Shown here one piece after another: positions 10,603 through 22,034 of a stretch of 64,000 nucleotides of DNA. How positions within the stretch are numbered: position 1 is the stretch's first letter; every line of letters starts with the position of its first letter. A model generated the notes under the pieces. The model was not told the DNA's origin. It did no database searches and saw nothing but the letters and a program-made list of their open reading frames with translations. Made by a program: the position numbers and the translations under genes. Origin of the DNA: Adiantum capillus-veneris (lineage: Eukaryota > Streptophyta > Polypodiopsida > Polypodiales > Pteridaceae); assembly GCA_014529385.2 (NCBI GenBank), contig CM043945.1, positions 146,237,741-146,301,740 of the forward strand. The letters run 5' to 3'.

Positions 10603-11446
10603 CTTGAGGAGGCCATGTAATGCATTGTAACCCTTTGTACTAATGCCAACTTCATTACATGCCTTCTGCACATCAACGTCACTCATGAGATTAGAAAACT
10701 TACGCATCACGTCCTTGGTTACAACATCATTAATATGTTTTCCTTTTGGTGCGTGCAAGAGTGCTATGACATCTGCCTTCTTAAGGAAACTACACAAATG
10801 GACATGATCCTCTTGGATTTGGCTACCGCATGTCTCATGGATAAAATTCCTACATTACGAATAGAAAACAAAACAGTCACCACAAAAGCGACTTCATACA
10901 TGTAGGAAATATGATAGGGTATTCCAAAATGCACCTTGTAGATGTAACTCTTCTCTTTTGAGCACCACCTTTGGGAGAAAAAGTCTATATGTCTACAAAG
11001 ATTCTCTTATGCTCCCTTGCACCTAAATGTGTCTCTTTCAAATGCAATATGGTACCCTCAAGCTTTGCAATCTTACCATCCTTCTCTTCCACATGTTTCT
11101 AAAGAGTTTGTGCTTCTTTCTCCGCATGAATGATCCTCTGTTGCATACTAGCAGTGTTATGAAAGATAACTTGGTGTTGATGCATCCACCATTGCATACT
11201 ATGAGCTTTGATAGCGGACAACCACTTACAATAGCCAAGCAGACATTGCTCCCCGCTACCTACATATTGCAAGACAGTAGGGAGACTATTGAATGTTGGA
11301 TACACATTAACCAAACGGTCATTGGGGTAGATGAAAGTATCCACCCAAAGGTCCACATTGGTGTGACCTGCATTGCGGCATTCTTGTGTTGTATGCAAGT
11401 CATAAGTTGAAGGGTGCAAACTCTTTTGACAATAGGATATGTACAC
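10603..11446 (-). pseudogene. Family X copy A, 5' half
   Basis: Minus-strand frame aligned with copy B. First exon 11446-11023 contains VDLWVDTFIYPND, YPTFNSLPTVLQYVGSGEQ and LLGYCKWLSAIKA, matching IDIWTRGSLYPKN, PAFFNTTSLLTFAGDGEN and LLGYCKYLTRQAE in copy B, followed by a charged, probably coiled-coil stretch (EEKDGKIAKLEG). A GT-AG intron (11022-10850, 173 bp) sits at the same place as in copy B. Second exon 10849-10608: VMRKFSNLMSDVDVQKACNE and VGISTKGYNALHGLLK match VVDRFISKNSV and LGVSKRGYSAIQKFV in copy B. The Copia then interrupts. One TAG lies near 11097. Function not recognised. Joining across the Copia restores LLKDTLRE, a stop, then GVTKNVLL, in register with copy B. Confidence 0.7.
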
Positions 11447-12077
11447 TTTTTTTTTTTATCATGACGATGGTGCTGTGGATGGGAGATTTGTACTATCATT
11501 TAGATCCATATCATGGAGAGATGGGTTTGCATAGCATAGAATGAAGGAGGTAGAGAGGGGCCAAGGCAGAGAGTATGGGTTGTATATTATGTAGATTAGG
11601 CATGTTGTAGAAAGGATTAAAGAGTTAACATTAGGATATGAGTTGCAGGACGAGCGGGGAAGGAAAGAGATCAAAATGGTTGAGTGTGCTGAAAGTAAGG
11701 GAGAGGTATGAGAGAGGAGAGGAACAAGGATAAGTGTTATAAAGTGAGAGAGAGAAAGGGGGAGAGATAAATTTAGTCTATTGAGAAAATAACCATGAAA
11801 AATGTTTTTTATGGATTAGATTATGGACGTTTTGATGATGTGGCAATAGGGATAGAGAGAAGTAGTTGTATGTGGGTAGGAAGGAGATGGGGGGTGGGGA
11901 TAGGGAAGAGGCGGGAGGGAGGAGGGAGTTAGAGATTTGGAGGGAGGTGGGGAGTGGGGGTAGGAAGGAGGGGGGAGGGGTAAGGGAGTTGGAGATTTGT
12001 AGGGAAACTCAAAAAGAGTCAACAAATATATTTTCCAGCAGTTGTATTGAGAAAATGACCAAGAAACTTTGTTTTTA

Positions 12078-12138
<61 letters not shown>

Positions 12139-12990
12139 CATATATAGATACATATATATATATATATATACATATATTGGGGGTCATTTTAGGTGAAATG
12201 GGGTCTATTTGCGAGTTTTGAAAAAAATTGGCTTTTTGGCCAAGGGTTATGCACGTTTTTGATGATGTGACAAGGATGTGGATTGGGGGTAGTTATTGTC
12301 ATATCCCCAATCCCCACTCTCCCTTGTCATATCTGAAAAGGTAGAGAGAGAGTGTAGCTATCTCCCCCCACTAGTCTCTACTTAAGTCTAGAAAAAGCCT
12401 ATGAGGGCCTTAAATAAAGCCTATAAAGCTACCTCAATCATTGGCCTTGTCCCCTTAACCACACATATTTTTAGCCTTAAACACTTGAAATTAAGAATCC
12501 TTACAGGGCCCTTTTCATATTCATATTTATCCTAATGGATAACGTGCACCCAAAACCCCTAAAATTCAATTTTTTCAAAAACTTTTGAAATATCATTTTC
12601 TACTCTCCAGACCCCCCTCCCACCCCCCCCCCCCTGCGCGCCCCAAACTATTCCATACCTAAAAAGTGATTTTCTCTCTCTAAAACTCCTTTTCGAAGCC
12701 CTCCTTGGTTGCAACCACCACCCTCACCCTCCACTCCAACTATCTCTCTACTACCATCTCCATTTATGTAGCAAGGAAGCTCCTCTCTCCTCCCCCCCAC
12801 CTCCCATTGCCATACCAAGAAAGGGTCATCTACCTTCTCCTATCTCCATTTCGGCACCGACCATACTCCTCCCCTTGCTGCCACTACCACCTCCCATTGT
12901 CACACCAAAAAAACTCATTCCCTTTCTCCCACTTGCATTGTAGCAACAAGCAAGGTCCTCCTCCTCCTCCTAATTTTCTTTACTCAACCA
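11447..12990. other. Low-complexity intergenic DNA with GT/AT microsatellite and poly-C
   Basis: No convincing gene. It holds a G/A-rich stretch (11690-12010), a compound (GT)n(AT)n microsatellite at about 12078-12172, a C-rich run around 12610-12640, and CT-rich DNA to 12970 whose apparent frame is low-complexity translation. A short direct repeat built on ACGTTTTGATGATGTG appears at about 11827 and 12253. Confidence 0.6.
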
Positions 12991-14803
12991 TGGCAAGATC
13001 TACTCCACAAAGACGCCCAAAGGATGAGGTCACATCAATTGCATGCCATAACACAAGAGGTATAGATGGTGAGTGGGTGTCACAATAGTTCATCAAAGGT
13101 ACTTGGGTATACATATAGACATCTACTATTGGCCCTCGCCGTGCTCAAAACCTTGCAGACTTGAATCAACATTGGAAAGGAAAGATCCTTAGCTTCAAGA
13201 ATTGCAAGGAAAAGGGGATTGTAGCTGTCATGCAACATGTTTTCTCAATGTCAAGCATGCAATTGCAACAACCAGATTGATTCTCATCACATTGTAAGTA
13301 CATGTTTTGAGGAGCCACTTCATAGTGTCTCCGACACATTCAATGTTATACATGCAAATATTGGAGTAACAATTTTCGCACACCTTTGCCCATCCAAATT
13401 GGTTCAAAGAAAATTTTTCTTATATTATCACTCTTATATTGTACCTACTTCTACACAAGGTTATAGGAGGGAACTTTGCAAATTTCTAGATTGAGAGGAT
13501 TACATCTAAAAAGGGTTAGTAGTGGTATAGAAAGCCACGTATTCCTTTCTAGTGAGAACTCAAGTTTTTATGTACTTAATGACAGGTTGTTTGTTGCAAG
13601 TCAAGTTTATAACCACAAAATTGAGAATAGAGTGTCGACATAGAAGAAAGTGTAAACCAAGGGAGACCTTTAGAAGCCATAACGAAAGAAGTGCCAGACA
13701 CTTATTCCGACTCAAGCTTCGAGATGTCTCCTTTTTTTTACTCAATCAAGAATTGGGACCTCACTCAAGTCCAAGCATATTCTAACCTTCCTTAAAACCA
13801 ACAAGTACAAAACCCAGATGTATTTGTCTCCTAATGAGGAATTTGTTGTAAGGGTAGATGACCATACTGTCGAGTTTGAAGAGGAGGTTAGGGTGAACAA
13901 ACAAGACACCTTCTACATGGACTGAAATGGGGTGCAATACCTCAAGATACAAGATTCTAATTTGGTAGACGGATGGGGATTGGAAGTTGACACAATTATT
14001 CCAAACTTGGAGGGTGCACCTTTAAGAAACTACTCATATAAAGTGCATTCAAAGGGTATTAAAAAAAAACCCCTTACTTACATGCTTGAGGTAATAAAAT
14101 GACCCCTTTTTCTTCAAAAACTTATGGGTTTTTCAATTAAAAACCCCTTTTTGTTAATATAATCCTATGAAAATTTTACAATTTTGGCAATTAAGAAACC
14201 CATTCATTTGAACTCATGTGTTAACTTACATGTCTAAAAGGCGAACCCCTCGAGATTCCAAACAAGGATGTGAAAGAAGGATCGCATGTGCTAGAATTAT
14301 AAGGATATTATTTGATAGATACTAAAGCTCTAAAGAGCATACCCATTGACAAACCTAGGCTTAGAGTCTATTGTTGGGAAGCCAACAATGTCATCGACTT
14401 GATCTCGACTACTCATGCCAAACCAAGGCAGTTGACACCCTTGAAAATCATGTATATTTTCAAGATCAAGAAAGGTTTAACAAAACATCCTGTCCACCTC
14501 TTTAGGGATTATTATAAGAAACATTTTGTTATGATGACTCCAAAGGAGATTGAACAGACCAAATATCAGGGACATTTAATCCGAGAACTCATTTCAGGAA
14601 CAATATCTAAAATTGAGCAGAACATAGGGCCAAATGATAGAGCGTATGATAGCATGGTCAATCAGAGAGGAAGCACAGATAGAGGCAATTACCTAATGAT
14701 GGAAAAGGAGGCAAGAATGTAGAAACCACCTTCAATAGGGAAAGAATGAGTGACGATAGGACAAGAAGAGGTCCAGATGAGTCACACCTACCAAACAACT
14801 TGT
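12990..14803 (+). pseudogene. Decayed gypsy gag-like region, 5' part
   Basis: A plausible gag start at 12990 (MARSTPQRRPKDEV) is followed by frames broken by stops. The best continuous piece is 14312-14722 (VYCWEANNVIDLI, HPVHLFRDYYKKHFV, NDRAYDSMVNQRG), which ends in the hydrophilic linker typical of gag. The assignment rests on continuity with the clearer gag-like block that resumes after the TIR element at 16169. No protease, reverse transcriptase or integrase motifs are visible in this stretch, so this is a remnant or a gag-only relative. Confidence 0.4.
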
Positions 14804-16168
14804 TTAACACTAGGTTGGTAATGGGACACTTTTATGTCCTGGGACACTTTTATATCCTGGGACACTTTTATGTCCTATTAAGTGACCATTTTCCTTGAAT
14901 TATGTCAAGAGTTTCAAAATGGATTTTGAGGTGCTATCTGTCTAGAAAGTTGTCGCATGAGATGAAAAAAACTCGACATTTTTTTGGAATATCAATTCCA
15001 TCTTTAACCTTGTCCTTGCACAACATTTCACAATCTAAACTGTGTGAAAAAACGGGTCCTGTTTTTGTCTTTTTTCAACATTTTGCGACTATATCACTCT
15101 AGAATTCATATTTGTGAGGCCTATAATGCTAGAGAACTATCTTTAGTAGTCCTCAACATGTAGTGATGCTTCTAGGGAGAAATAAATGTTAAAGTTGTAA
15201 GTTATGACCAAATTACAAAAATTGTCAAATCCTGTTTTCTAGCCAATTTTAGCTCTTCTATGATTTTTTTGGTGGCTTTCATGATATCCAAATGCAGTTT
15301 TGATTTTCTATGTTGCATATTGTAACATAAAGCTAATATTCCTTGAGTTTTGGGGCACCTAATACCCGATTTTTCATAGTAGAAAACGATAGTTAAATTT
15401 TTCGATTAAAGAAGAAAACGAAACATTCTAGTATATCAAGTATAGCTTTTTCAATATTGTTAGCTTCTTATGACAACTACATGCATTTTGTAGGTAGTAA
15501 CCATATCTATTCATAAGGATCAAATTTGGCTAGATATTGAATAGTTTCTATGGTATTCTACAACTCATAATGTTGAACCCAGTTTTTTCATGTTTGCTGT
15601 ATTTAGCACTTTATCTTTGTCCCCAAGATTCCCCTTGGTAAGAGATGTATTATTCTTTTGACATGCTCCATGGCTCCTTATGAACCTAAAGGACAATAGG
15701 GAACTAAGAAAACATGCATATATTATTTGTATTGAGGGTGGCTATAGAAACTTTGATGATAGGTTTGCAGAATGGTATAAATTCATCTTTTTTGTACCTA
15801 TTTCTTTTGGCAAAACAAAAAATAGTGAGTGAGAAGCAATCATATGTTCTGATCACCAACCCATTGAAATTAACTAGGGAATTTATCTCAAGTCCTACAA
15901 AAATCCCTAATCTTATTTTTATGCAACAAAACGTAAGAAATGACTGTTTTGATGAAAATGTACTAGTCCATCAACTTTGGAGGCTTGGTGTGACCAAAAG
16001 ATGAGAAATTTTACAAGTTTCTTATTTTTCCCATGTGTAGTAGGTCTTGAACTATAACCTCATGAAAGGATTTTACAAAATGAGTGGATCTACTATTGTT
16101 TTGGAGGTTTTTTTCAAAACCCTGAAAGGACACTTTTATGTCATGTTAGGTTACCAACCTAGTGTTAA
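14804..16168 (-). mobile_element. TIR DNA element copy 1 (TTAA-flanked, non-coding, 1357 bp)
   Basis: The element proper is 14808-16164. Both ends are exact inverted copies of CACTAGGTTGGTAA, and both are flanked by TTAA (14804-14807 and 16165-16168). Just inside, both ends carry inverted copies of a GGACACTTTTATGTC-type motif. A second copy lies in the opposite direction at about 49655-50988. TTAA duplications with short TIRs suggest a piggyBac-like non-autonomous element. A CACTA relation is possible because the TIR begins CACTA, but 4-bp TTAA flanks argue against it. No long reading frame is present. It interrupts a gypsy gag-like frame. Confidence 0.75.
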
Positions 16169-18300
16169 AGGCCTAATGGGAGAAACACCAGTCAAGAGAT
16201 CAGGTTGGCAGAACACAATCATAGAGTCGAACCAACAAGTTTCCAAAAATGTTTCAAAAAATACAAGGGAACCGTATGAACACTTATCAAGCTTCATACA
16301 AGTTCTGAGAGCCAAACGCATAACTGACTTTCATACATAGTTTCAGGGGTTTGGAATGGCCTTAGAAGGCAAATCTTTGACCTGGTTCTAGAACATACCT
16401 CCTGGATCAATAAATGACCTATCAAAATTGTCAATGAGATTTGTTGCTGCGTGCTTGAAAATGGGAATCAAGCATAGCACTATGTGCAAATTTAGAACTT
16501 TAAATAGAAATAGGGAGAATGGTAAGAGATTGTGTGAGTCGAATGAGACAATACATTGATAGATGTCCAGAGTTGGAAATACCAACCAAAGAGACACTTG
16601 TCTCACTCTTCTGAAAGGGATTACTAAACAAGTATTTGCATGCTATTTTGTATAGCAAAAAAACATGACTTAGGAAGCATGCAATCTGGTTGCTAGTGAC
16701 TTGGAAGATAATTAACAAGGAAAGAAGTGTTAAAGACTCACAGAGTGAGAGAACCACATCTATTGTGCCAGCACAAGTATGACCAACTGAGGCAACTCCT
16801 GCCAATGCTATAGTAGACATGCTTAAACTCATGAAGAGAGAATGAACGACTTGATGACCACATGCAAAGGATGCCAATGAGAGGGCTAGGATAGGGTTAC
16901 CCTCAGGGAAAACCTATCAAACATCATAGACCATTGAAATGGTGTGCTATTTAAGGAAAATGGAAAAACCACAAGGCAGATGAGTGCTATTATAATCCCA
17001 AATATGGTGGAAATGTCCAGTATGTCCCAATGAGGCCAGAAGGACACCCTATGTATTGATATCCACCAAATGTGGCACCAATGCACGAAAAACCCATGAA
17101 TATGGAAAGACTGCAACCTATATTAGGTCAATAGCCACCACTACTAGGGAATAGTAGAGTAATAGTCAAGTACATGTTTTCAGAGGGGCAAGTGGATGAG
17201 CAAGCTCTGGTACTTGTTACACCATACCCTGACATGAGTTTTGTACCAATGGGGGTGGAGGAAGAATGATATACTCAGTTGACGTGTGCAATAGTAGAGA
17301 CACTCTATCCAATACCTCTAGAGACGGCACTTGTTTACTTCATTGTGAACTAGGGAGCTAGACCTCACATGATCAAACCAATGACAAAACCAAAAACCAA
17401 AAATTTCCATAACTACGGAGCAGATGACCATTGTAAAAATGATGCGAGACCTATAGAGGCATCTTTTGGAGCGTGTGATTGCAAGGGGGGACATTTCCCG
17501 AAAGACTATTCTATGAATCCAGTGAACAAAGGGAGAACATCCATAAACATAGTTCAAGTGGTGCCGAGCAGCTCCTTAGAGGAGCACACGGTTCTGATTT
17601 GAGTAGTAACTAGGGCACAGACTAAGTGGAATCAATAGGAAAGTACCAGTGGGTCACACACGACCGACGGTCCAACAAAGATTCCAGGAAAGAACAACAC
17701 AAATGATATGATCTTTGAAGATGAAAACAATGTAGAGAGATTGCAGAGAAAGAGAAGGTAGTAGAAAATATGTGAGCACTGTCATCAGACCTTAAGGAAT
17801 CAAAACCAAAATTGAAAAAATTTACAAACCAATCAACGCAGCCTTAGAAGATTTCAAAACTGGAAAGCAGGTCAGACATTGGAAACCAAATGGAAAAAAT
17901 TATTCAACACCTGAAATGGAAGCTACTAAACTACAAGAGTACAAAAACTTACTCCAAATAATGTAGTCCATGCTGAAAAAATAGAAATCTCAGTTAGAAA
18001 ATCAGCAGCAATTGAGACTAAAACCAATAAGGAATAAATGCAAGAGTAGGAAGTTTCGGAAAAACCTCTAGGAGACTGTTGGTGGATATGTTGTGAGAAG
18101 ATGCTAGTATAGCGAGAACTAAAGAAACATACCAAAATGTCATCCAAGGATGTAGCTCGACTCACAGGCGCATGGAAGTAAATAGATGGTTGCCAATCAC
18201 CTACTTGACCTTCTAAGACACTCTCTACTCGAGGAAATCAAACCTAGACATCCTATGTGCTTGTGACTGCAATAAAATCTACAGTGCTCATGCTACCAAA
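16169..18300 (+). pseudogene. Decayed gypsy gag-like region, 3' part
   Basis: Directly after the TIR element a gag-like stretch is readable with a few stops: REPYEHLSSFIQVLRAKRIT, then FQGFGMALEGKSLTWF, IPPGSINDLSKLSMRFVAA and MCKFRTLNRNRENGK. This follows the Retrotrans_gag pattern (F..aL.G.A..W......I.....L...F). Downstream, around 17369-17602, a frame has CDCKGGHFPKDYSMNP, a possible degenerate zinc knuckle. Nothing resembling reverse transcriptase or integrase follows before 19.2 kb. Frameshifts and stops are frequent. I call it an old gypsy gag remnant. Confidence 0.45.
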
Positions 18301-19180
18301 ATCAAGACCAAAAGTCCTCACATTGCCTTGAAACTCACTACGTGACGGGTATCTAACCTCACTCCTATCTTATTGCACATTTACGAGAACCATGATTAAA
18401 TTGTCAATCCATGGGATGAAGCTGACTCAACTAGTGCATAGAGGCTACAAGAGGTTGTCAATCTTTCGAAAAACAACAAACAACTTGTATCTAACTCTAG
18501 CTACACTCAAGTGACTGAAATCACCAAAATCCAATCGCTCATCGACAAACAAATCACATCCGTTATAGCATCAAATGACATCCAAGCGTAATAAAACTTC
18601 TATGACAATTTTGTAAGACCTAAGCACACATGCTTATGGTCTCAAATCCCACTTTAGGTCAAGTGCAAAAATCACGATTATTAACAGCAGTGGATTTTTG
18701 ACCTAGTCGTTTTGGACCCAGAATGCATCTAAATGCTTAGCAGTGATACCCCAATACCCCGCCTATTCTTAGTTTTTGATTTTGAAGTGTAAATTTCTAC
18801 TTATGATGAAATTAGGCCGTGGGTCGACGACACCAAAAGCTACGAAATACTATGAAATGCTTACGTCAATGCGTAGAGCTCTTACCTACGGTTGCAATGC
18901 AACAAACGTGATTGCAACGTGACAACGAGGGAGGGAGTAGGAAGCACAAGAAGGAGAGAAGTGAGCACCATTAGCTCACGCTGTGTATTTCATTATCCAG
19001 AACTTGAATCTAACTTACAAAAATTGGCTTTTATACCTTAGCCAAGATTTTTGGTGGTCAAACTAATAATCTGGGAGCTCTAACTAAAGATGAGTAAAGA
19101 TAGGTTGATACAATCTAGAAGCTTGTAGCCCCGGCTGATCAATTACAAAGTTTATCCAAAAAAGATGAGTTACAATATTC
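18301..19180. other. Intergenic DNA, no gene seen
   Basis: AT-rich sequence with stops in all frames. The only notable item is AATCACGATTATTAAC at 18670-18685, which is shared with the palindromic motif group at 38.9-39.6 kb. Confidence 0.5.
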
Positions 19181-22034
19181 TCAATTTATCAAAATAATAA
19201 GTGTTTTTACAATGAGAGCTCCAAAAAATGATATCCAAGATAGCTTGCTGCTAACATTTCCACCCTCCTCGCCTGTGTCATCCCTTGACATAGCTTTATG
19301 GGCTAAATATTCTTCAAGTTGACGGCTCGCAAGGCGGTCTTTAAGTGCATGTAGAGACTTTTCGTATCTGATTTTTCTCTCTTTGTTTGGTACCTGCAAA
19401 AACTGCATAGTGACTCTGTTTTTAAGCTCGACTACGGAGTATCCTACAAATCATTGAAGTCAGGTTGCTGATCACTGGCCCAAAAATCTTTGTTCGCCAA
19501 GGGAAAAACCCTATGTAGAATGCTTCCTCAAACGCCAACATATTATGAGAAGGTAAGAACATGCAGCGGGTGTAGAAGCCATAGAGGACTTCTTCGGAAG
19601 GTTGATCACTAAGATCGTAGCATAAACCTTTATTGCCCTTGAGGAATGACATCCACGGGGCTCTTGCTTTCTCTGGCTCATGAAAGACTTCAATGTAGGT
19701 GAGCCACATTCGGCAAATTTTATAAAGCATAGCACATGAAAGATCAGGTAGACTTTTGAAGAATGACATGGCGCTCGTTAGGGTTTTCACCATGTATTCT
19801 TCTATCGGCGATCCCTTTTCTAGAGCTGGCAATCTTGGGTAATTCAGCCATATTGACCGCTTCTTTGTTATTGCCTCATGTGCTTGCCATGTCCTTACTC
19901 TTGGTACATGACAAAAACTTGGATCCTTTTGAAGTGCCGTAGGTGCTCTTGTGAACATTAGGTATCTTGGATTCTTTTTCAGCCATCTCTTCCTCCACTT
20001 AGAGTGGTCTTCATCTGCGCCTTCTACTTGCATGTCTTTATAAAGTCTTTCTTTGACCTGGAGCAACTCCACCTTTATCAAGGGATATGGTGAGGATTGT
20101 TGATGCCATTATGCACTGATTTGATTGGGAGTGAGTTGAATAACATTGACAGAGTGAAGAACTCTCAACTCCCAATCCATTGTTGCTTTCCACTACTCAT
20201 CCGTCTCTTGTGTAACCTTTTCTTTAAGTGCATCTTCCTCAGTTTTTGAAAGCTGGACCATTGGCACTTCATCTGCTTCTGTTAATGGTACTCTTCCACC
20301 TATCCCTTCTGCTGGCTGTGCTTCCATCTCAGCAAAAGAGACTGAGGGAATATCAATATGTGGGTGCTCTAAAGTACCTGCTTCTTCCTGCGTCTCTTGG
20401 TGTCCATCTCTCAGCAGCAGCTGGTTGACTCTTTTTAGCTCCGCTATTTCTTTGAGCAACTCTTCTTCTCGTTGTACCCACATTAATGCCAGGTCTCTAC
20501 GTTGTGACTACTCTAGCTTTGGCTCTAGCTCAAGATATTTGTTCTTTTTTTCTAGTGCTTTGTACACTTCGTATGTTCCTTTGATCGAGGCAACTGCAAG
20601 ATTTTCTTGTATTTGTCGTAAAAAGGTTGCCTGATCATTAATCCTCTGCTCTGAATATAGCAATGAGGTGTTTGCCACATCTAGATGTACTTGAATCTTT
20701 TGCATTGATAGATTGTAGTTAGAAGTTTGTTAGTAATATCTATCAGCTATCCGTCTTTTGTTTTGCAAGCATCTGACAAATTCATGAGAAGTTCACCTAA
20801 CTCCTGCATTTCCTTTTGTTGTTTGTCTCCAGCTAGCTGATTTTGTTTAGCTTCATCTTTCAATTCTTGGACTTGTCCTTGCAGATCTGTGATGACATTT
20901 AGTCTGTACTTTAACTCTCCTTGGAGATCAACGTCAATCACCATCTCCAATTCTTTGGCCTCTGTGTTGTGGCTAAGTGCTGTTGATCGAAGTTTTTATG
21001 TCATATATGGCATTTGCTTTGCATATTCATTGACTTGCAGAATCACCTCATCATTGATCTGTCAGTCTTCACTTCTTGACAGTTGCTGCCTAGACGTTTT
21101 GGCAGTCTCTTGTGATTCTCTTGGTGGGGTTGTGGTGGTTGTTTGTTCTTGCCCTTGAGGCTGTGCTTGGGCCTCTTCTGCTTTGTCATCTTGAGGCTTC
21201 ATGGATGCCTCGGCCAATTTTTGTTGTGTGGAGGTAGAAGGGTTTTCCTCTTTTTCCTTTTTCCTTGTTTGCTCAAACCTTGCTAACTCCTCTTGTGCAG
21301 GACTTGTTGCCCTTTCCGGCTATGGTTCTTTTGCTTTGGCTTGGTTTTGATTAGTGACTACCTGTTGTGCAATTTTTGCTGCTTGTTTTTGTTCAGATTC
21401 TTCTTCCTTAGTGGGCTCAGCTTGTGTGGTCCTATCTACTAGTGATGGTGGATGGCTTTGCATGGGATGGTTATGATGTTCTGTAGTAGGTGAAGAAGGT
21501 CGGGGAGACATGTCACCTTGTTCATGCTGGGCTTCTCCTTGTGTGGTTGATTCTTCTGCTTGTTCTTCACGTTCGACCACGTCTGCTCTAGCTTTTCTTT
21601 CTGCTTCTTGAGCTTCTTTCAACTTTAGTGCCTCTACCTCCTGATACATTCTTTCCAATAGATCCTTTGGACCTTCTGCTTCTCTCCGTACAAGTGCTTT
21701 GTTCTTGGTCCTTTTACTTCTATAATTACCCACTTAGCAGGATCCTTTCCTTGAGCTTGGTGGCTTCGTTCATAAGAGTGTTTCTCTCTCTCAAATCTTG
21801 CCTATTTTTGTTGAGGCTCCTCCTGATGTGTGGACACTGATTTTCTTTTCATCTCTTTGATGCGTGCTCTTCTTTCCTCATTGTTGGAGCTTTCACTGCT
21901 ACGCCATTTTGGAGAGATCTTGGCATATTCTTCATCAGATTTGTAAGTTATTTTGGTGGATCTTGTGGCTCGAGGGAATGGTTGTGCGGACACGATCCAT
22001 GTATTTTGATTTGGGCAAGGTGGCAAGTTGTCTG
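19181..22034 (-). pseudogene. Unrecognised coiled-coil gene, 3' part
   Basis: A series of minus-strand frames reads as one decayed protein. From high to low coordinate: NLPPCPNQNTWIVSAQPFPR, SDEEYAKISPKWRS; a charged Glu/Lys/Gln-rich section (21320-21733: EALKLKEAQEAERKARADVV, then a Ser/Pro/His/Gln-rich spacer); coiled-coil-like sections at 20508-20950 (LNVITDLQGQVQELKDEAKQ); and a compact C-terminal domain (19422-20081) rich in Trp and Tyr (SIWLNYPRLPALEKGSPIEE, MSFFKSLPDLSCAMLYKICR). It ends with ERKIRYEKSLHALKDRLASR. Frames share phase across several segments, separated by single stops. I do not recognise the domain. It may be an unusual retroelement gag or a host gene. The upstream part continues beyond the LTR array at 37968-38770. 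Confidence 0.45.
22030..22034. repeat. Left target duplication of the LTR array (GTCTG)
   Basis: GTCTG precedes the first LTR, and GTTTG (37963-37967) follows the last one. They match at 4 of 5 bases, as expected for one old duplication around the whole array. Removing the array and one copy gives a continuous frame (IGMAN then NLPPCPNQ). Confidence 0.75.

Noticed and set aside
12705-13088. Pro/Leu/His-rich frame possibly encoding a secreted or cell-wall protein
   Set aside because: Its first 95 codons come from CT-rich low-complexity DNA. Only the last part (from 12990) resembles the start of a gag frame.
14804-16168. Reading 14.8-16.2 kb and 49.66-50.99 kb as LTRs of one retroelement
   Set aside because: The two copies are in opposite orientation. 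Copy 1 has its own exact inverted ends with TTAA flanks, and the gypsy element has other LTRs.
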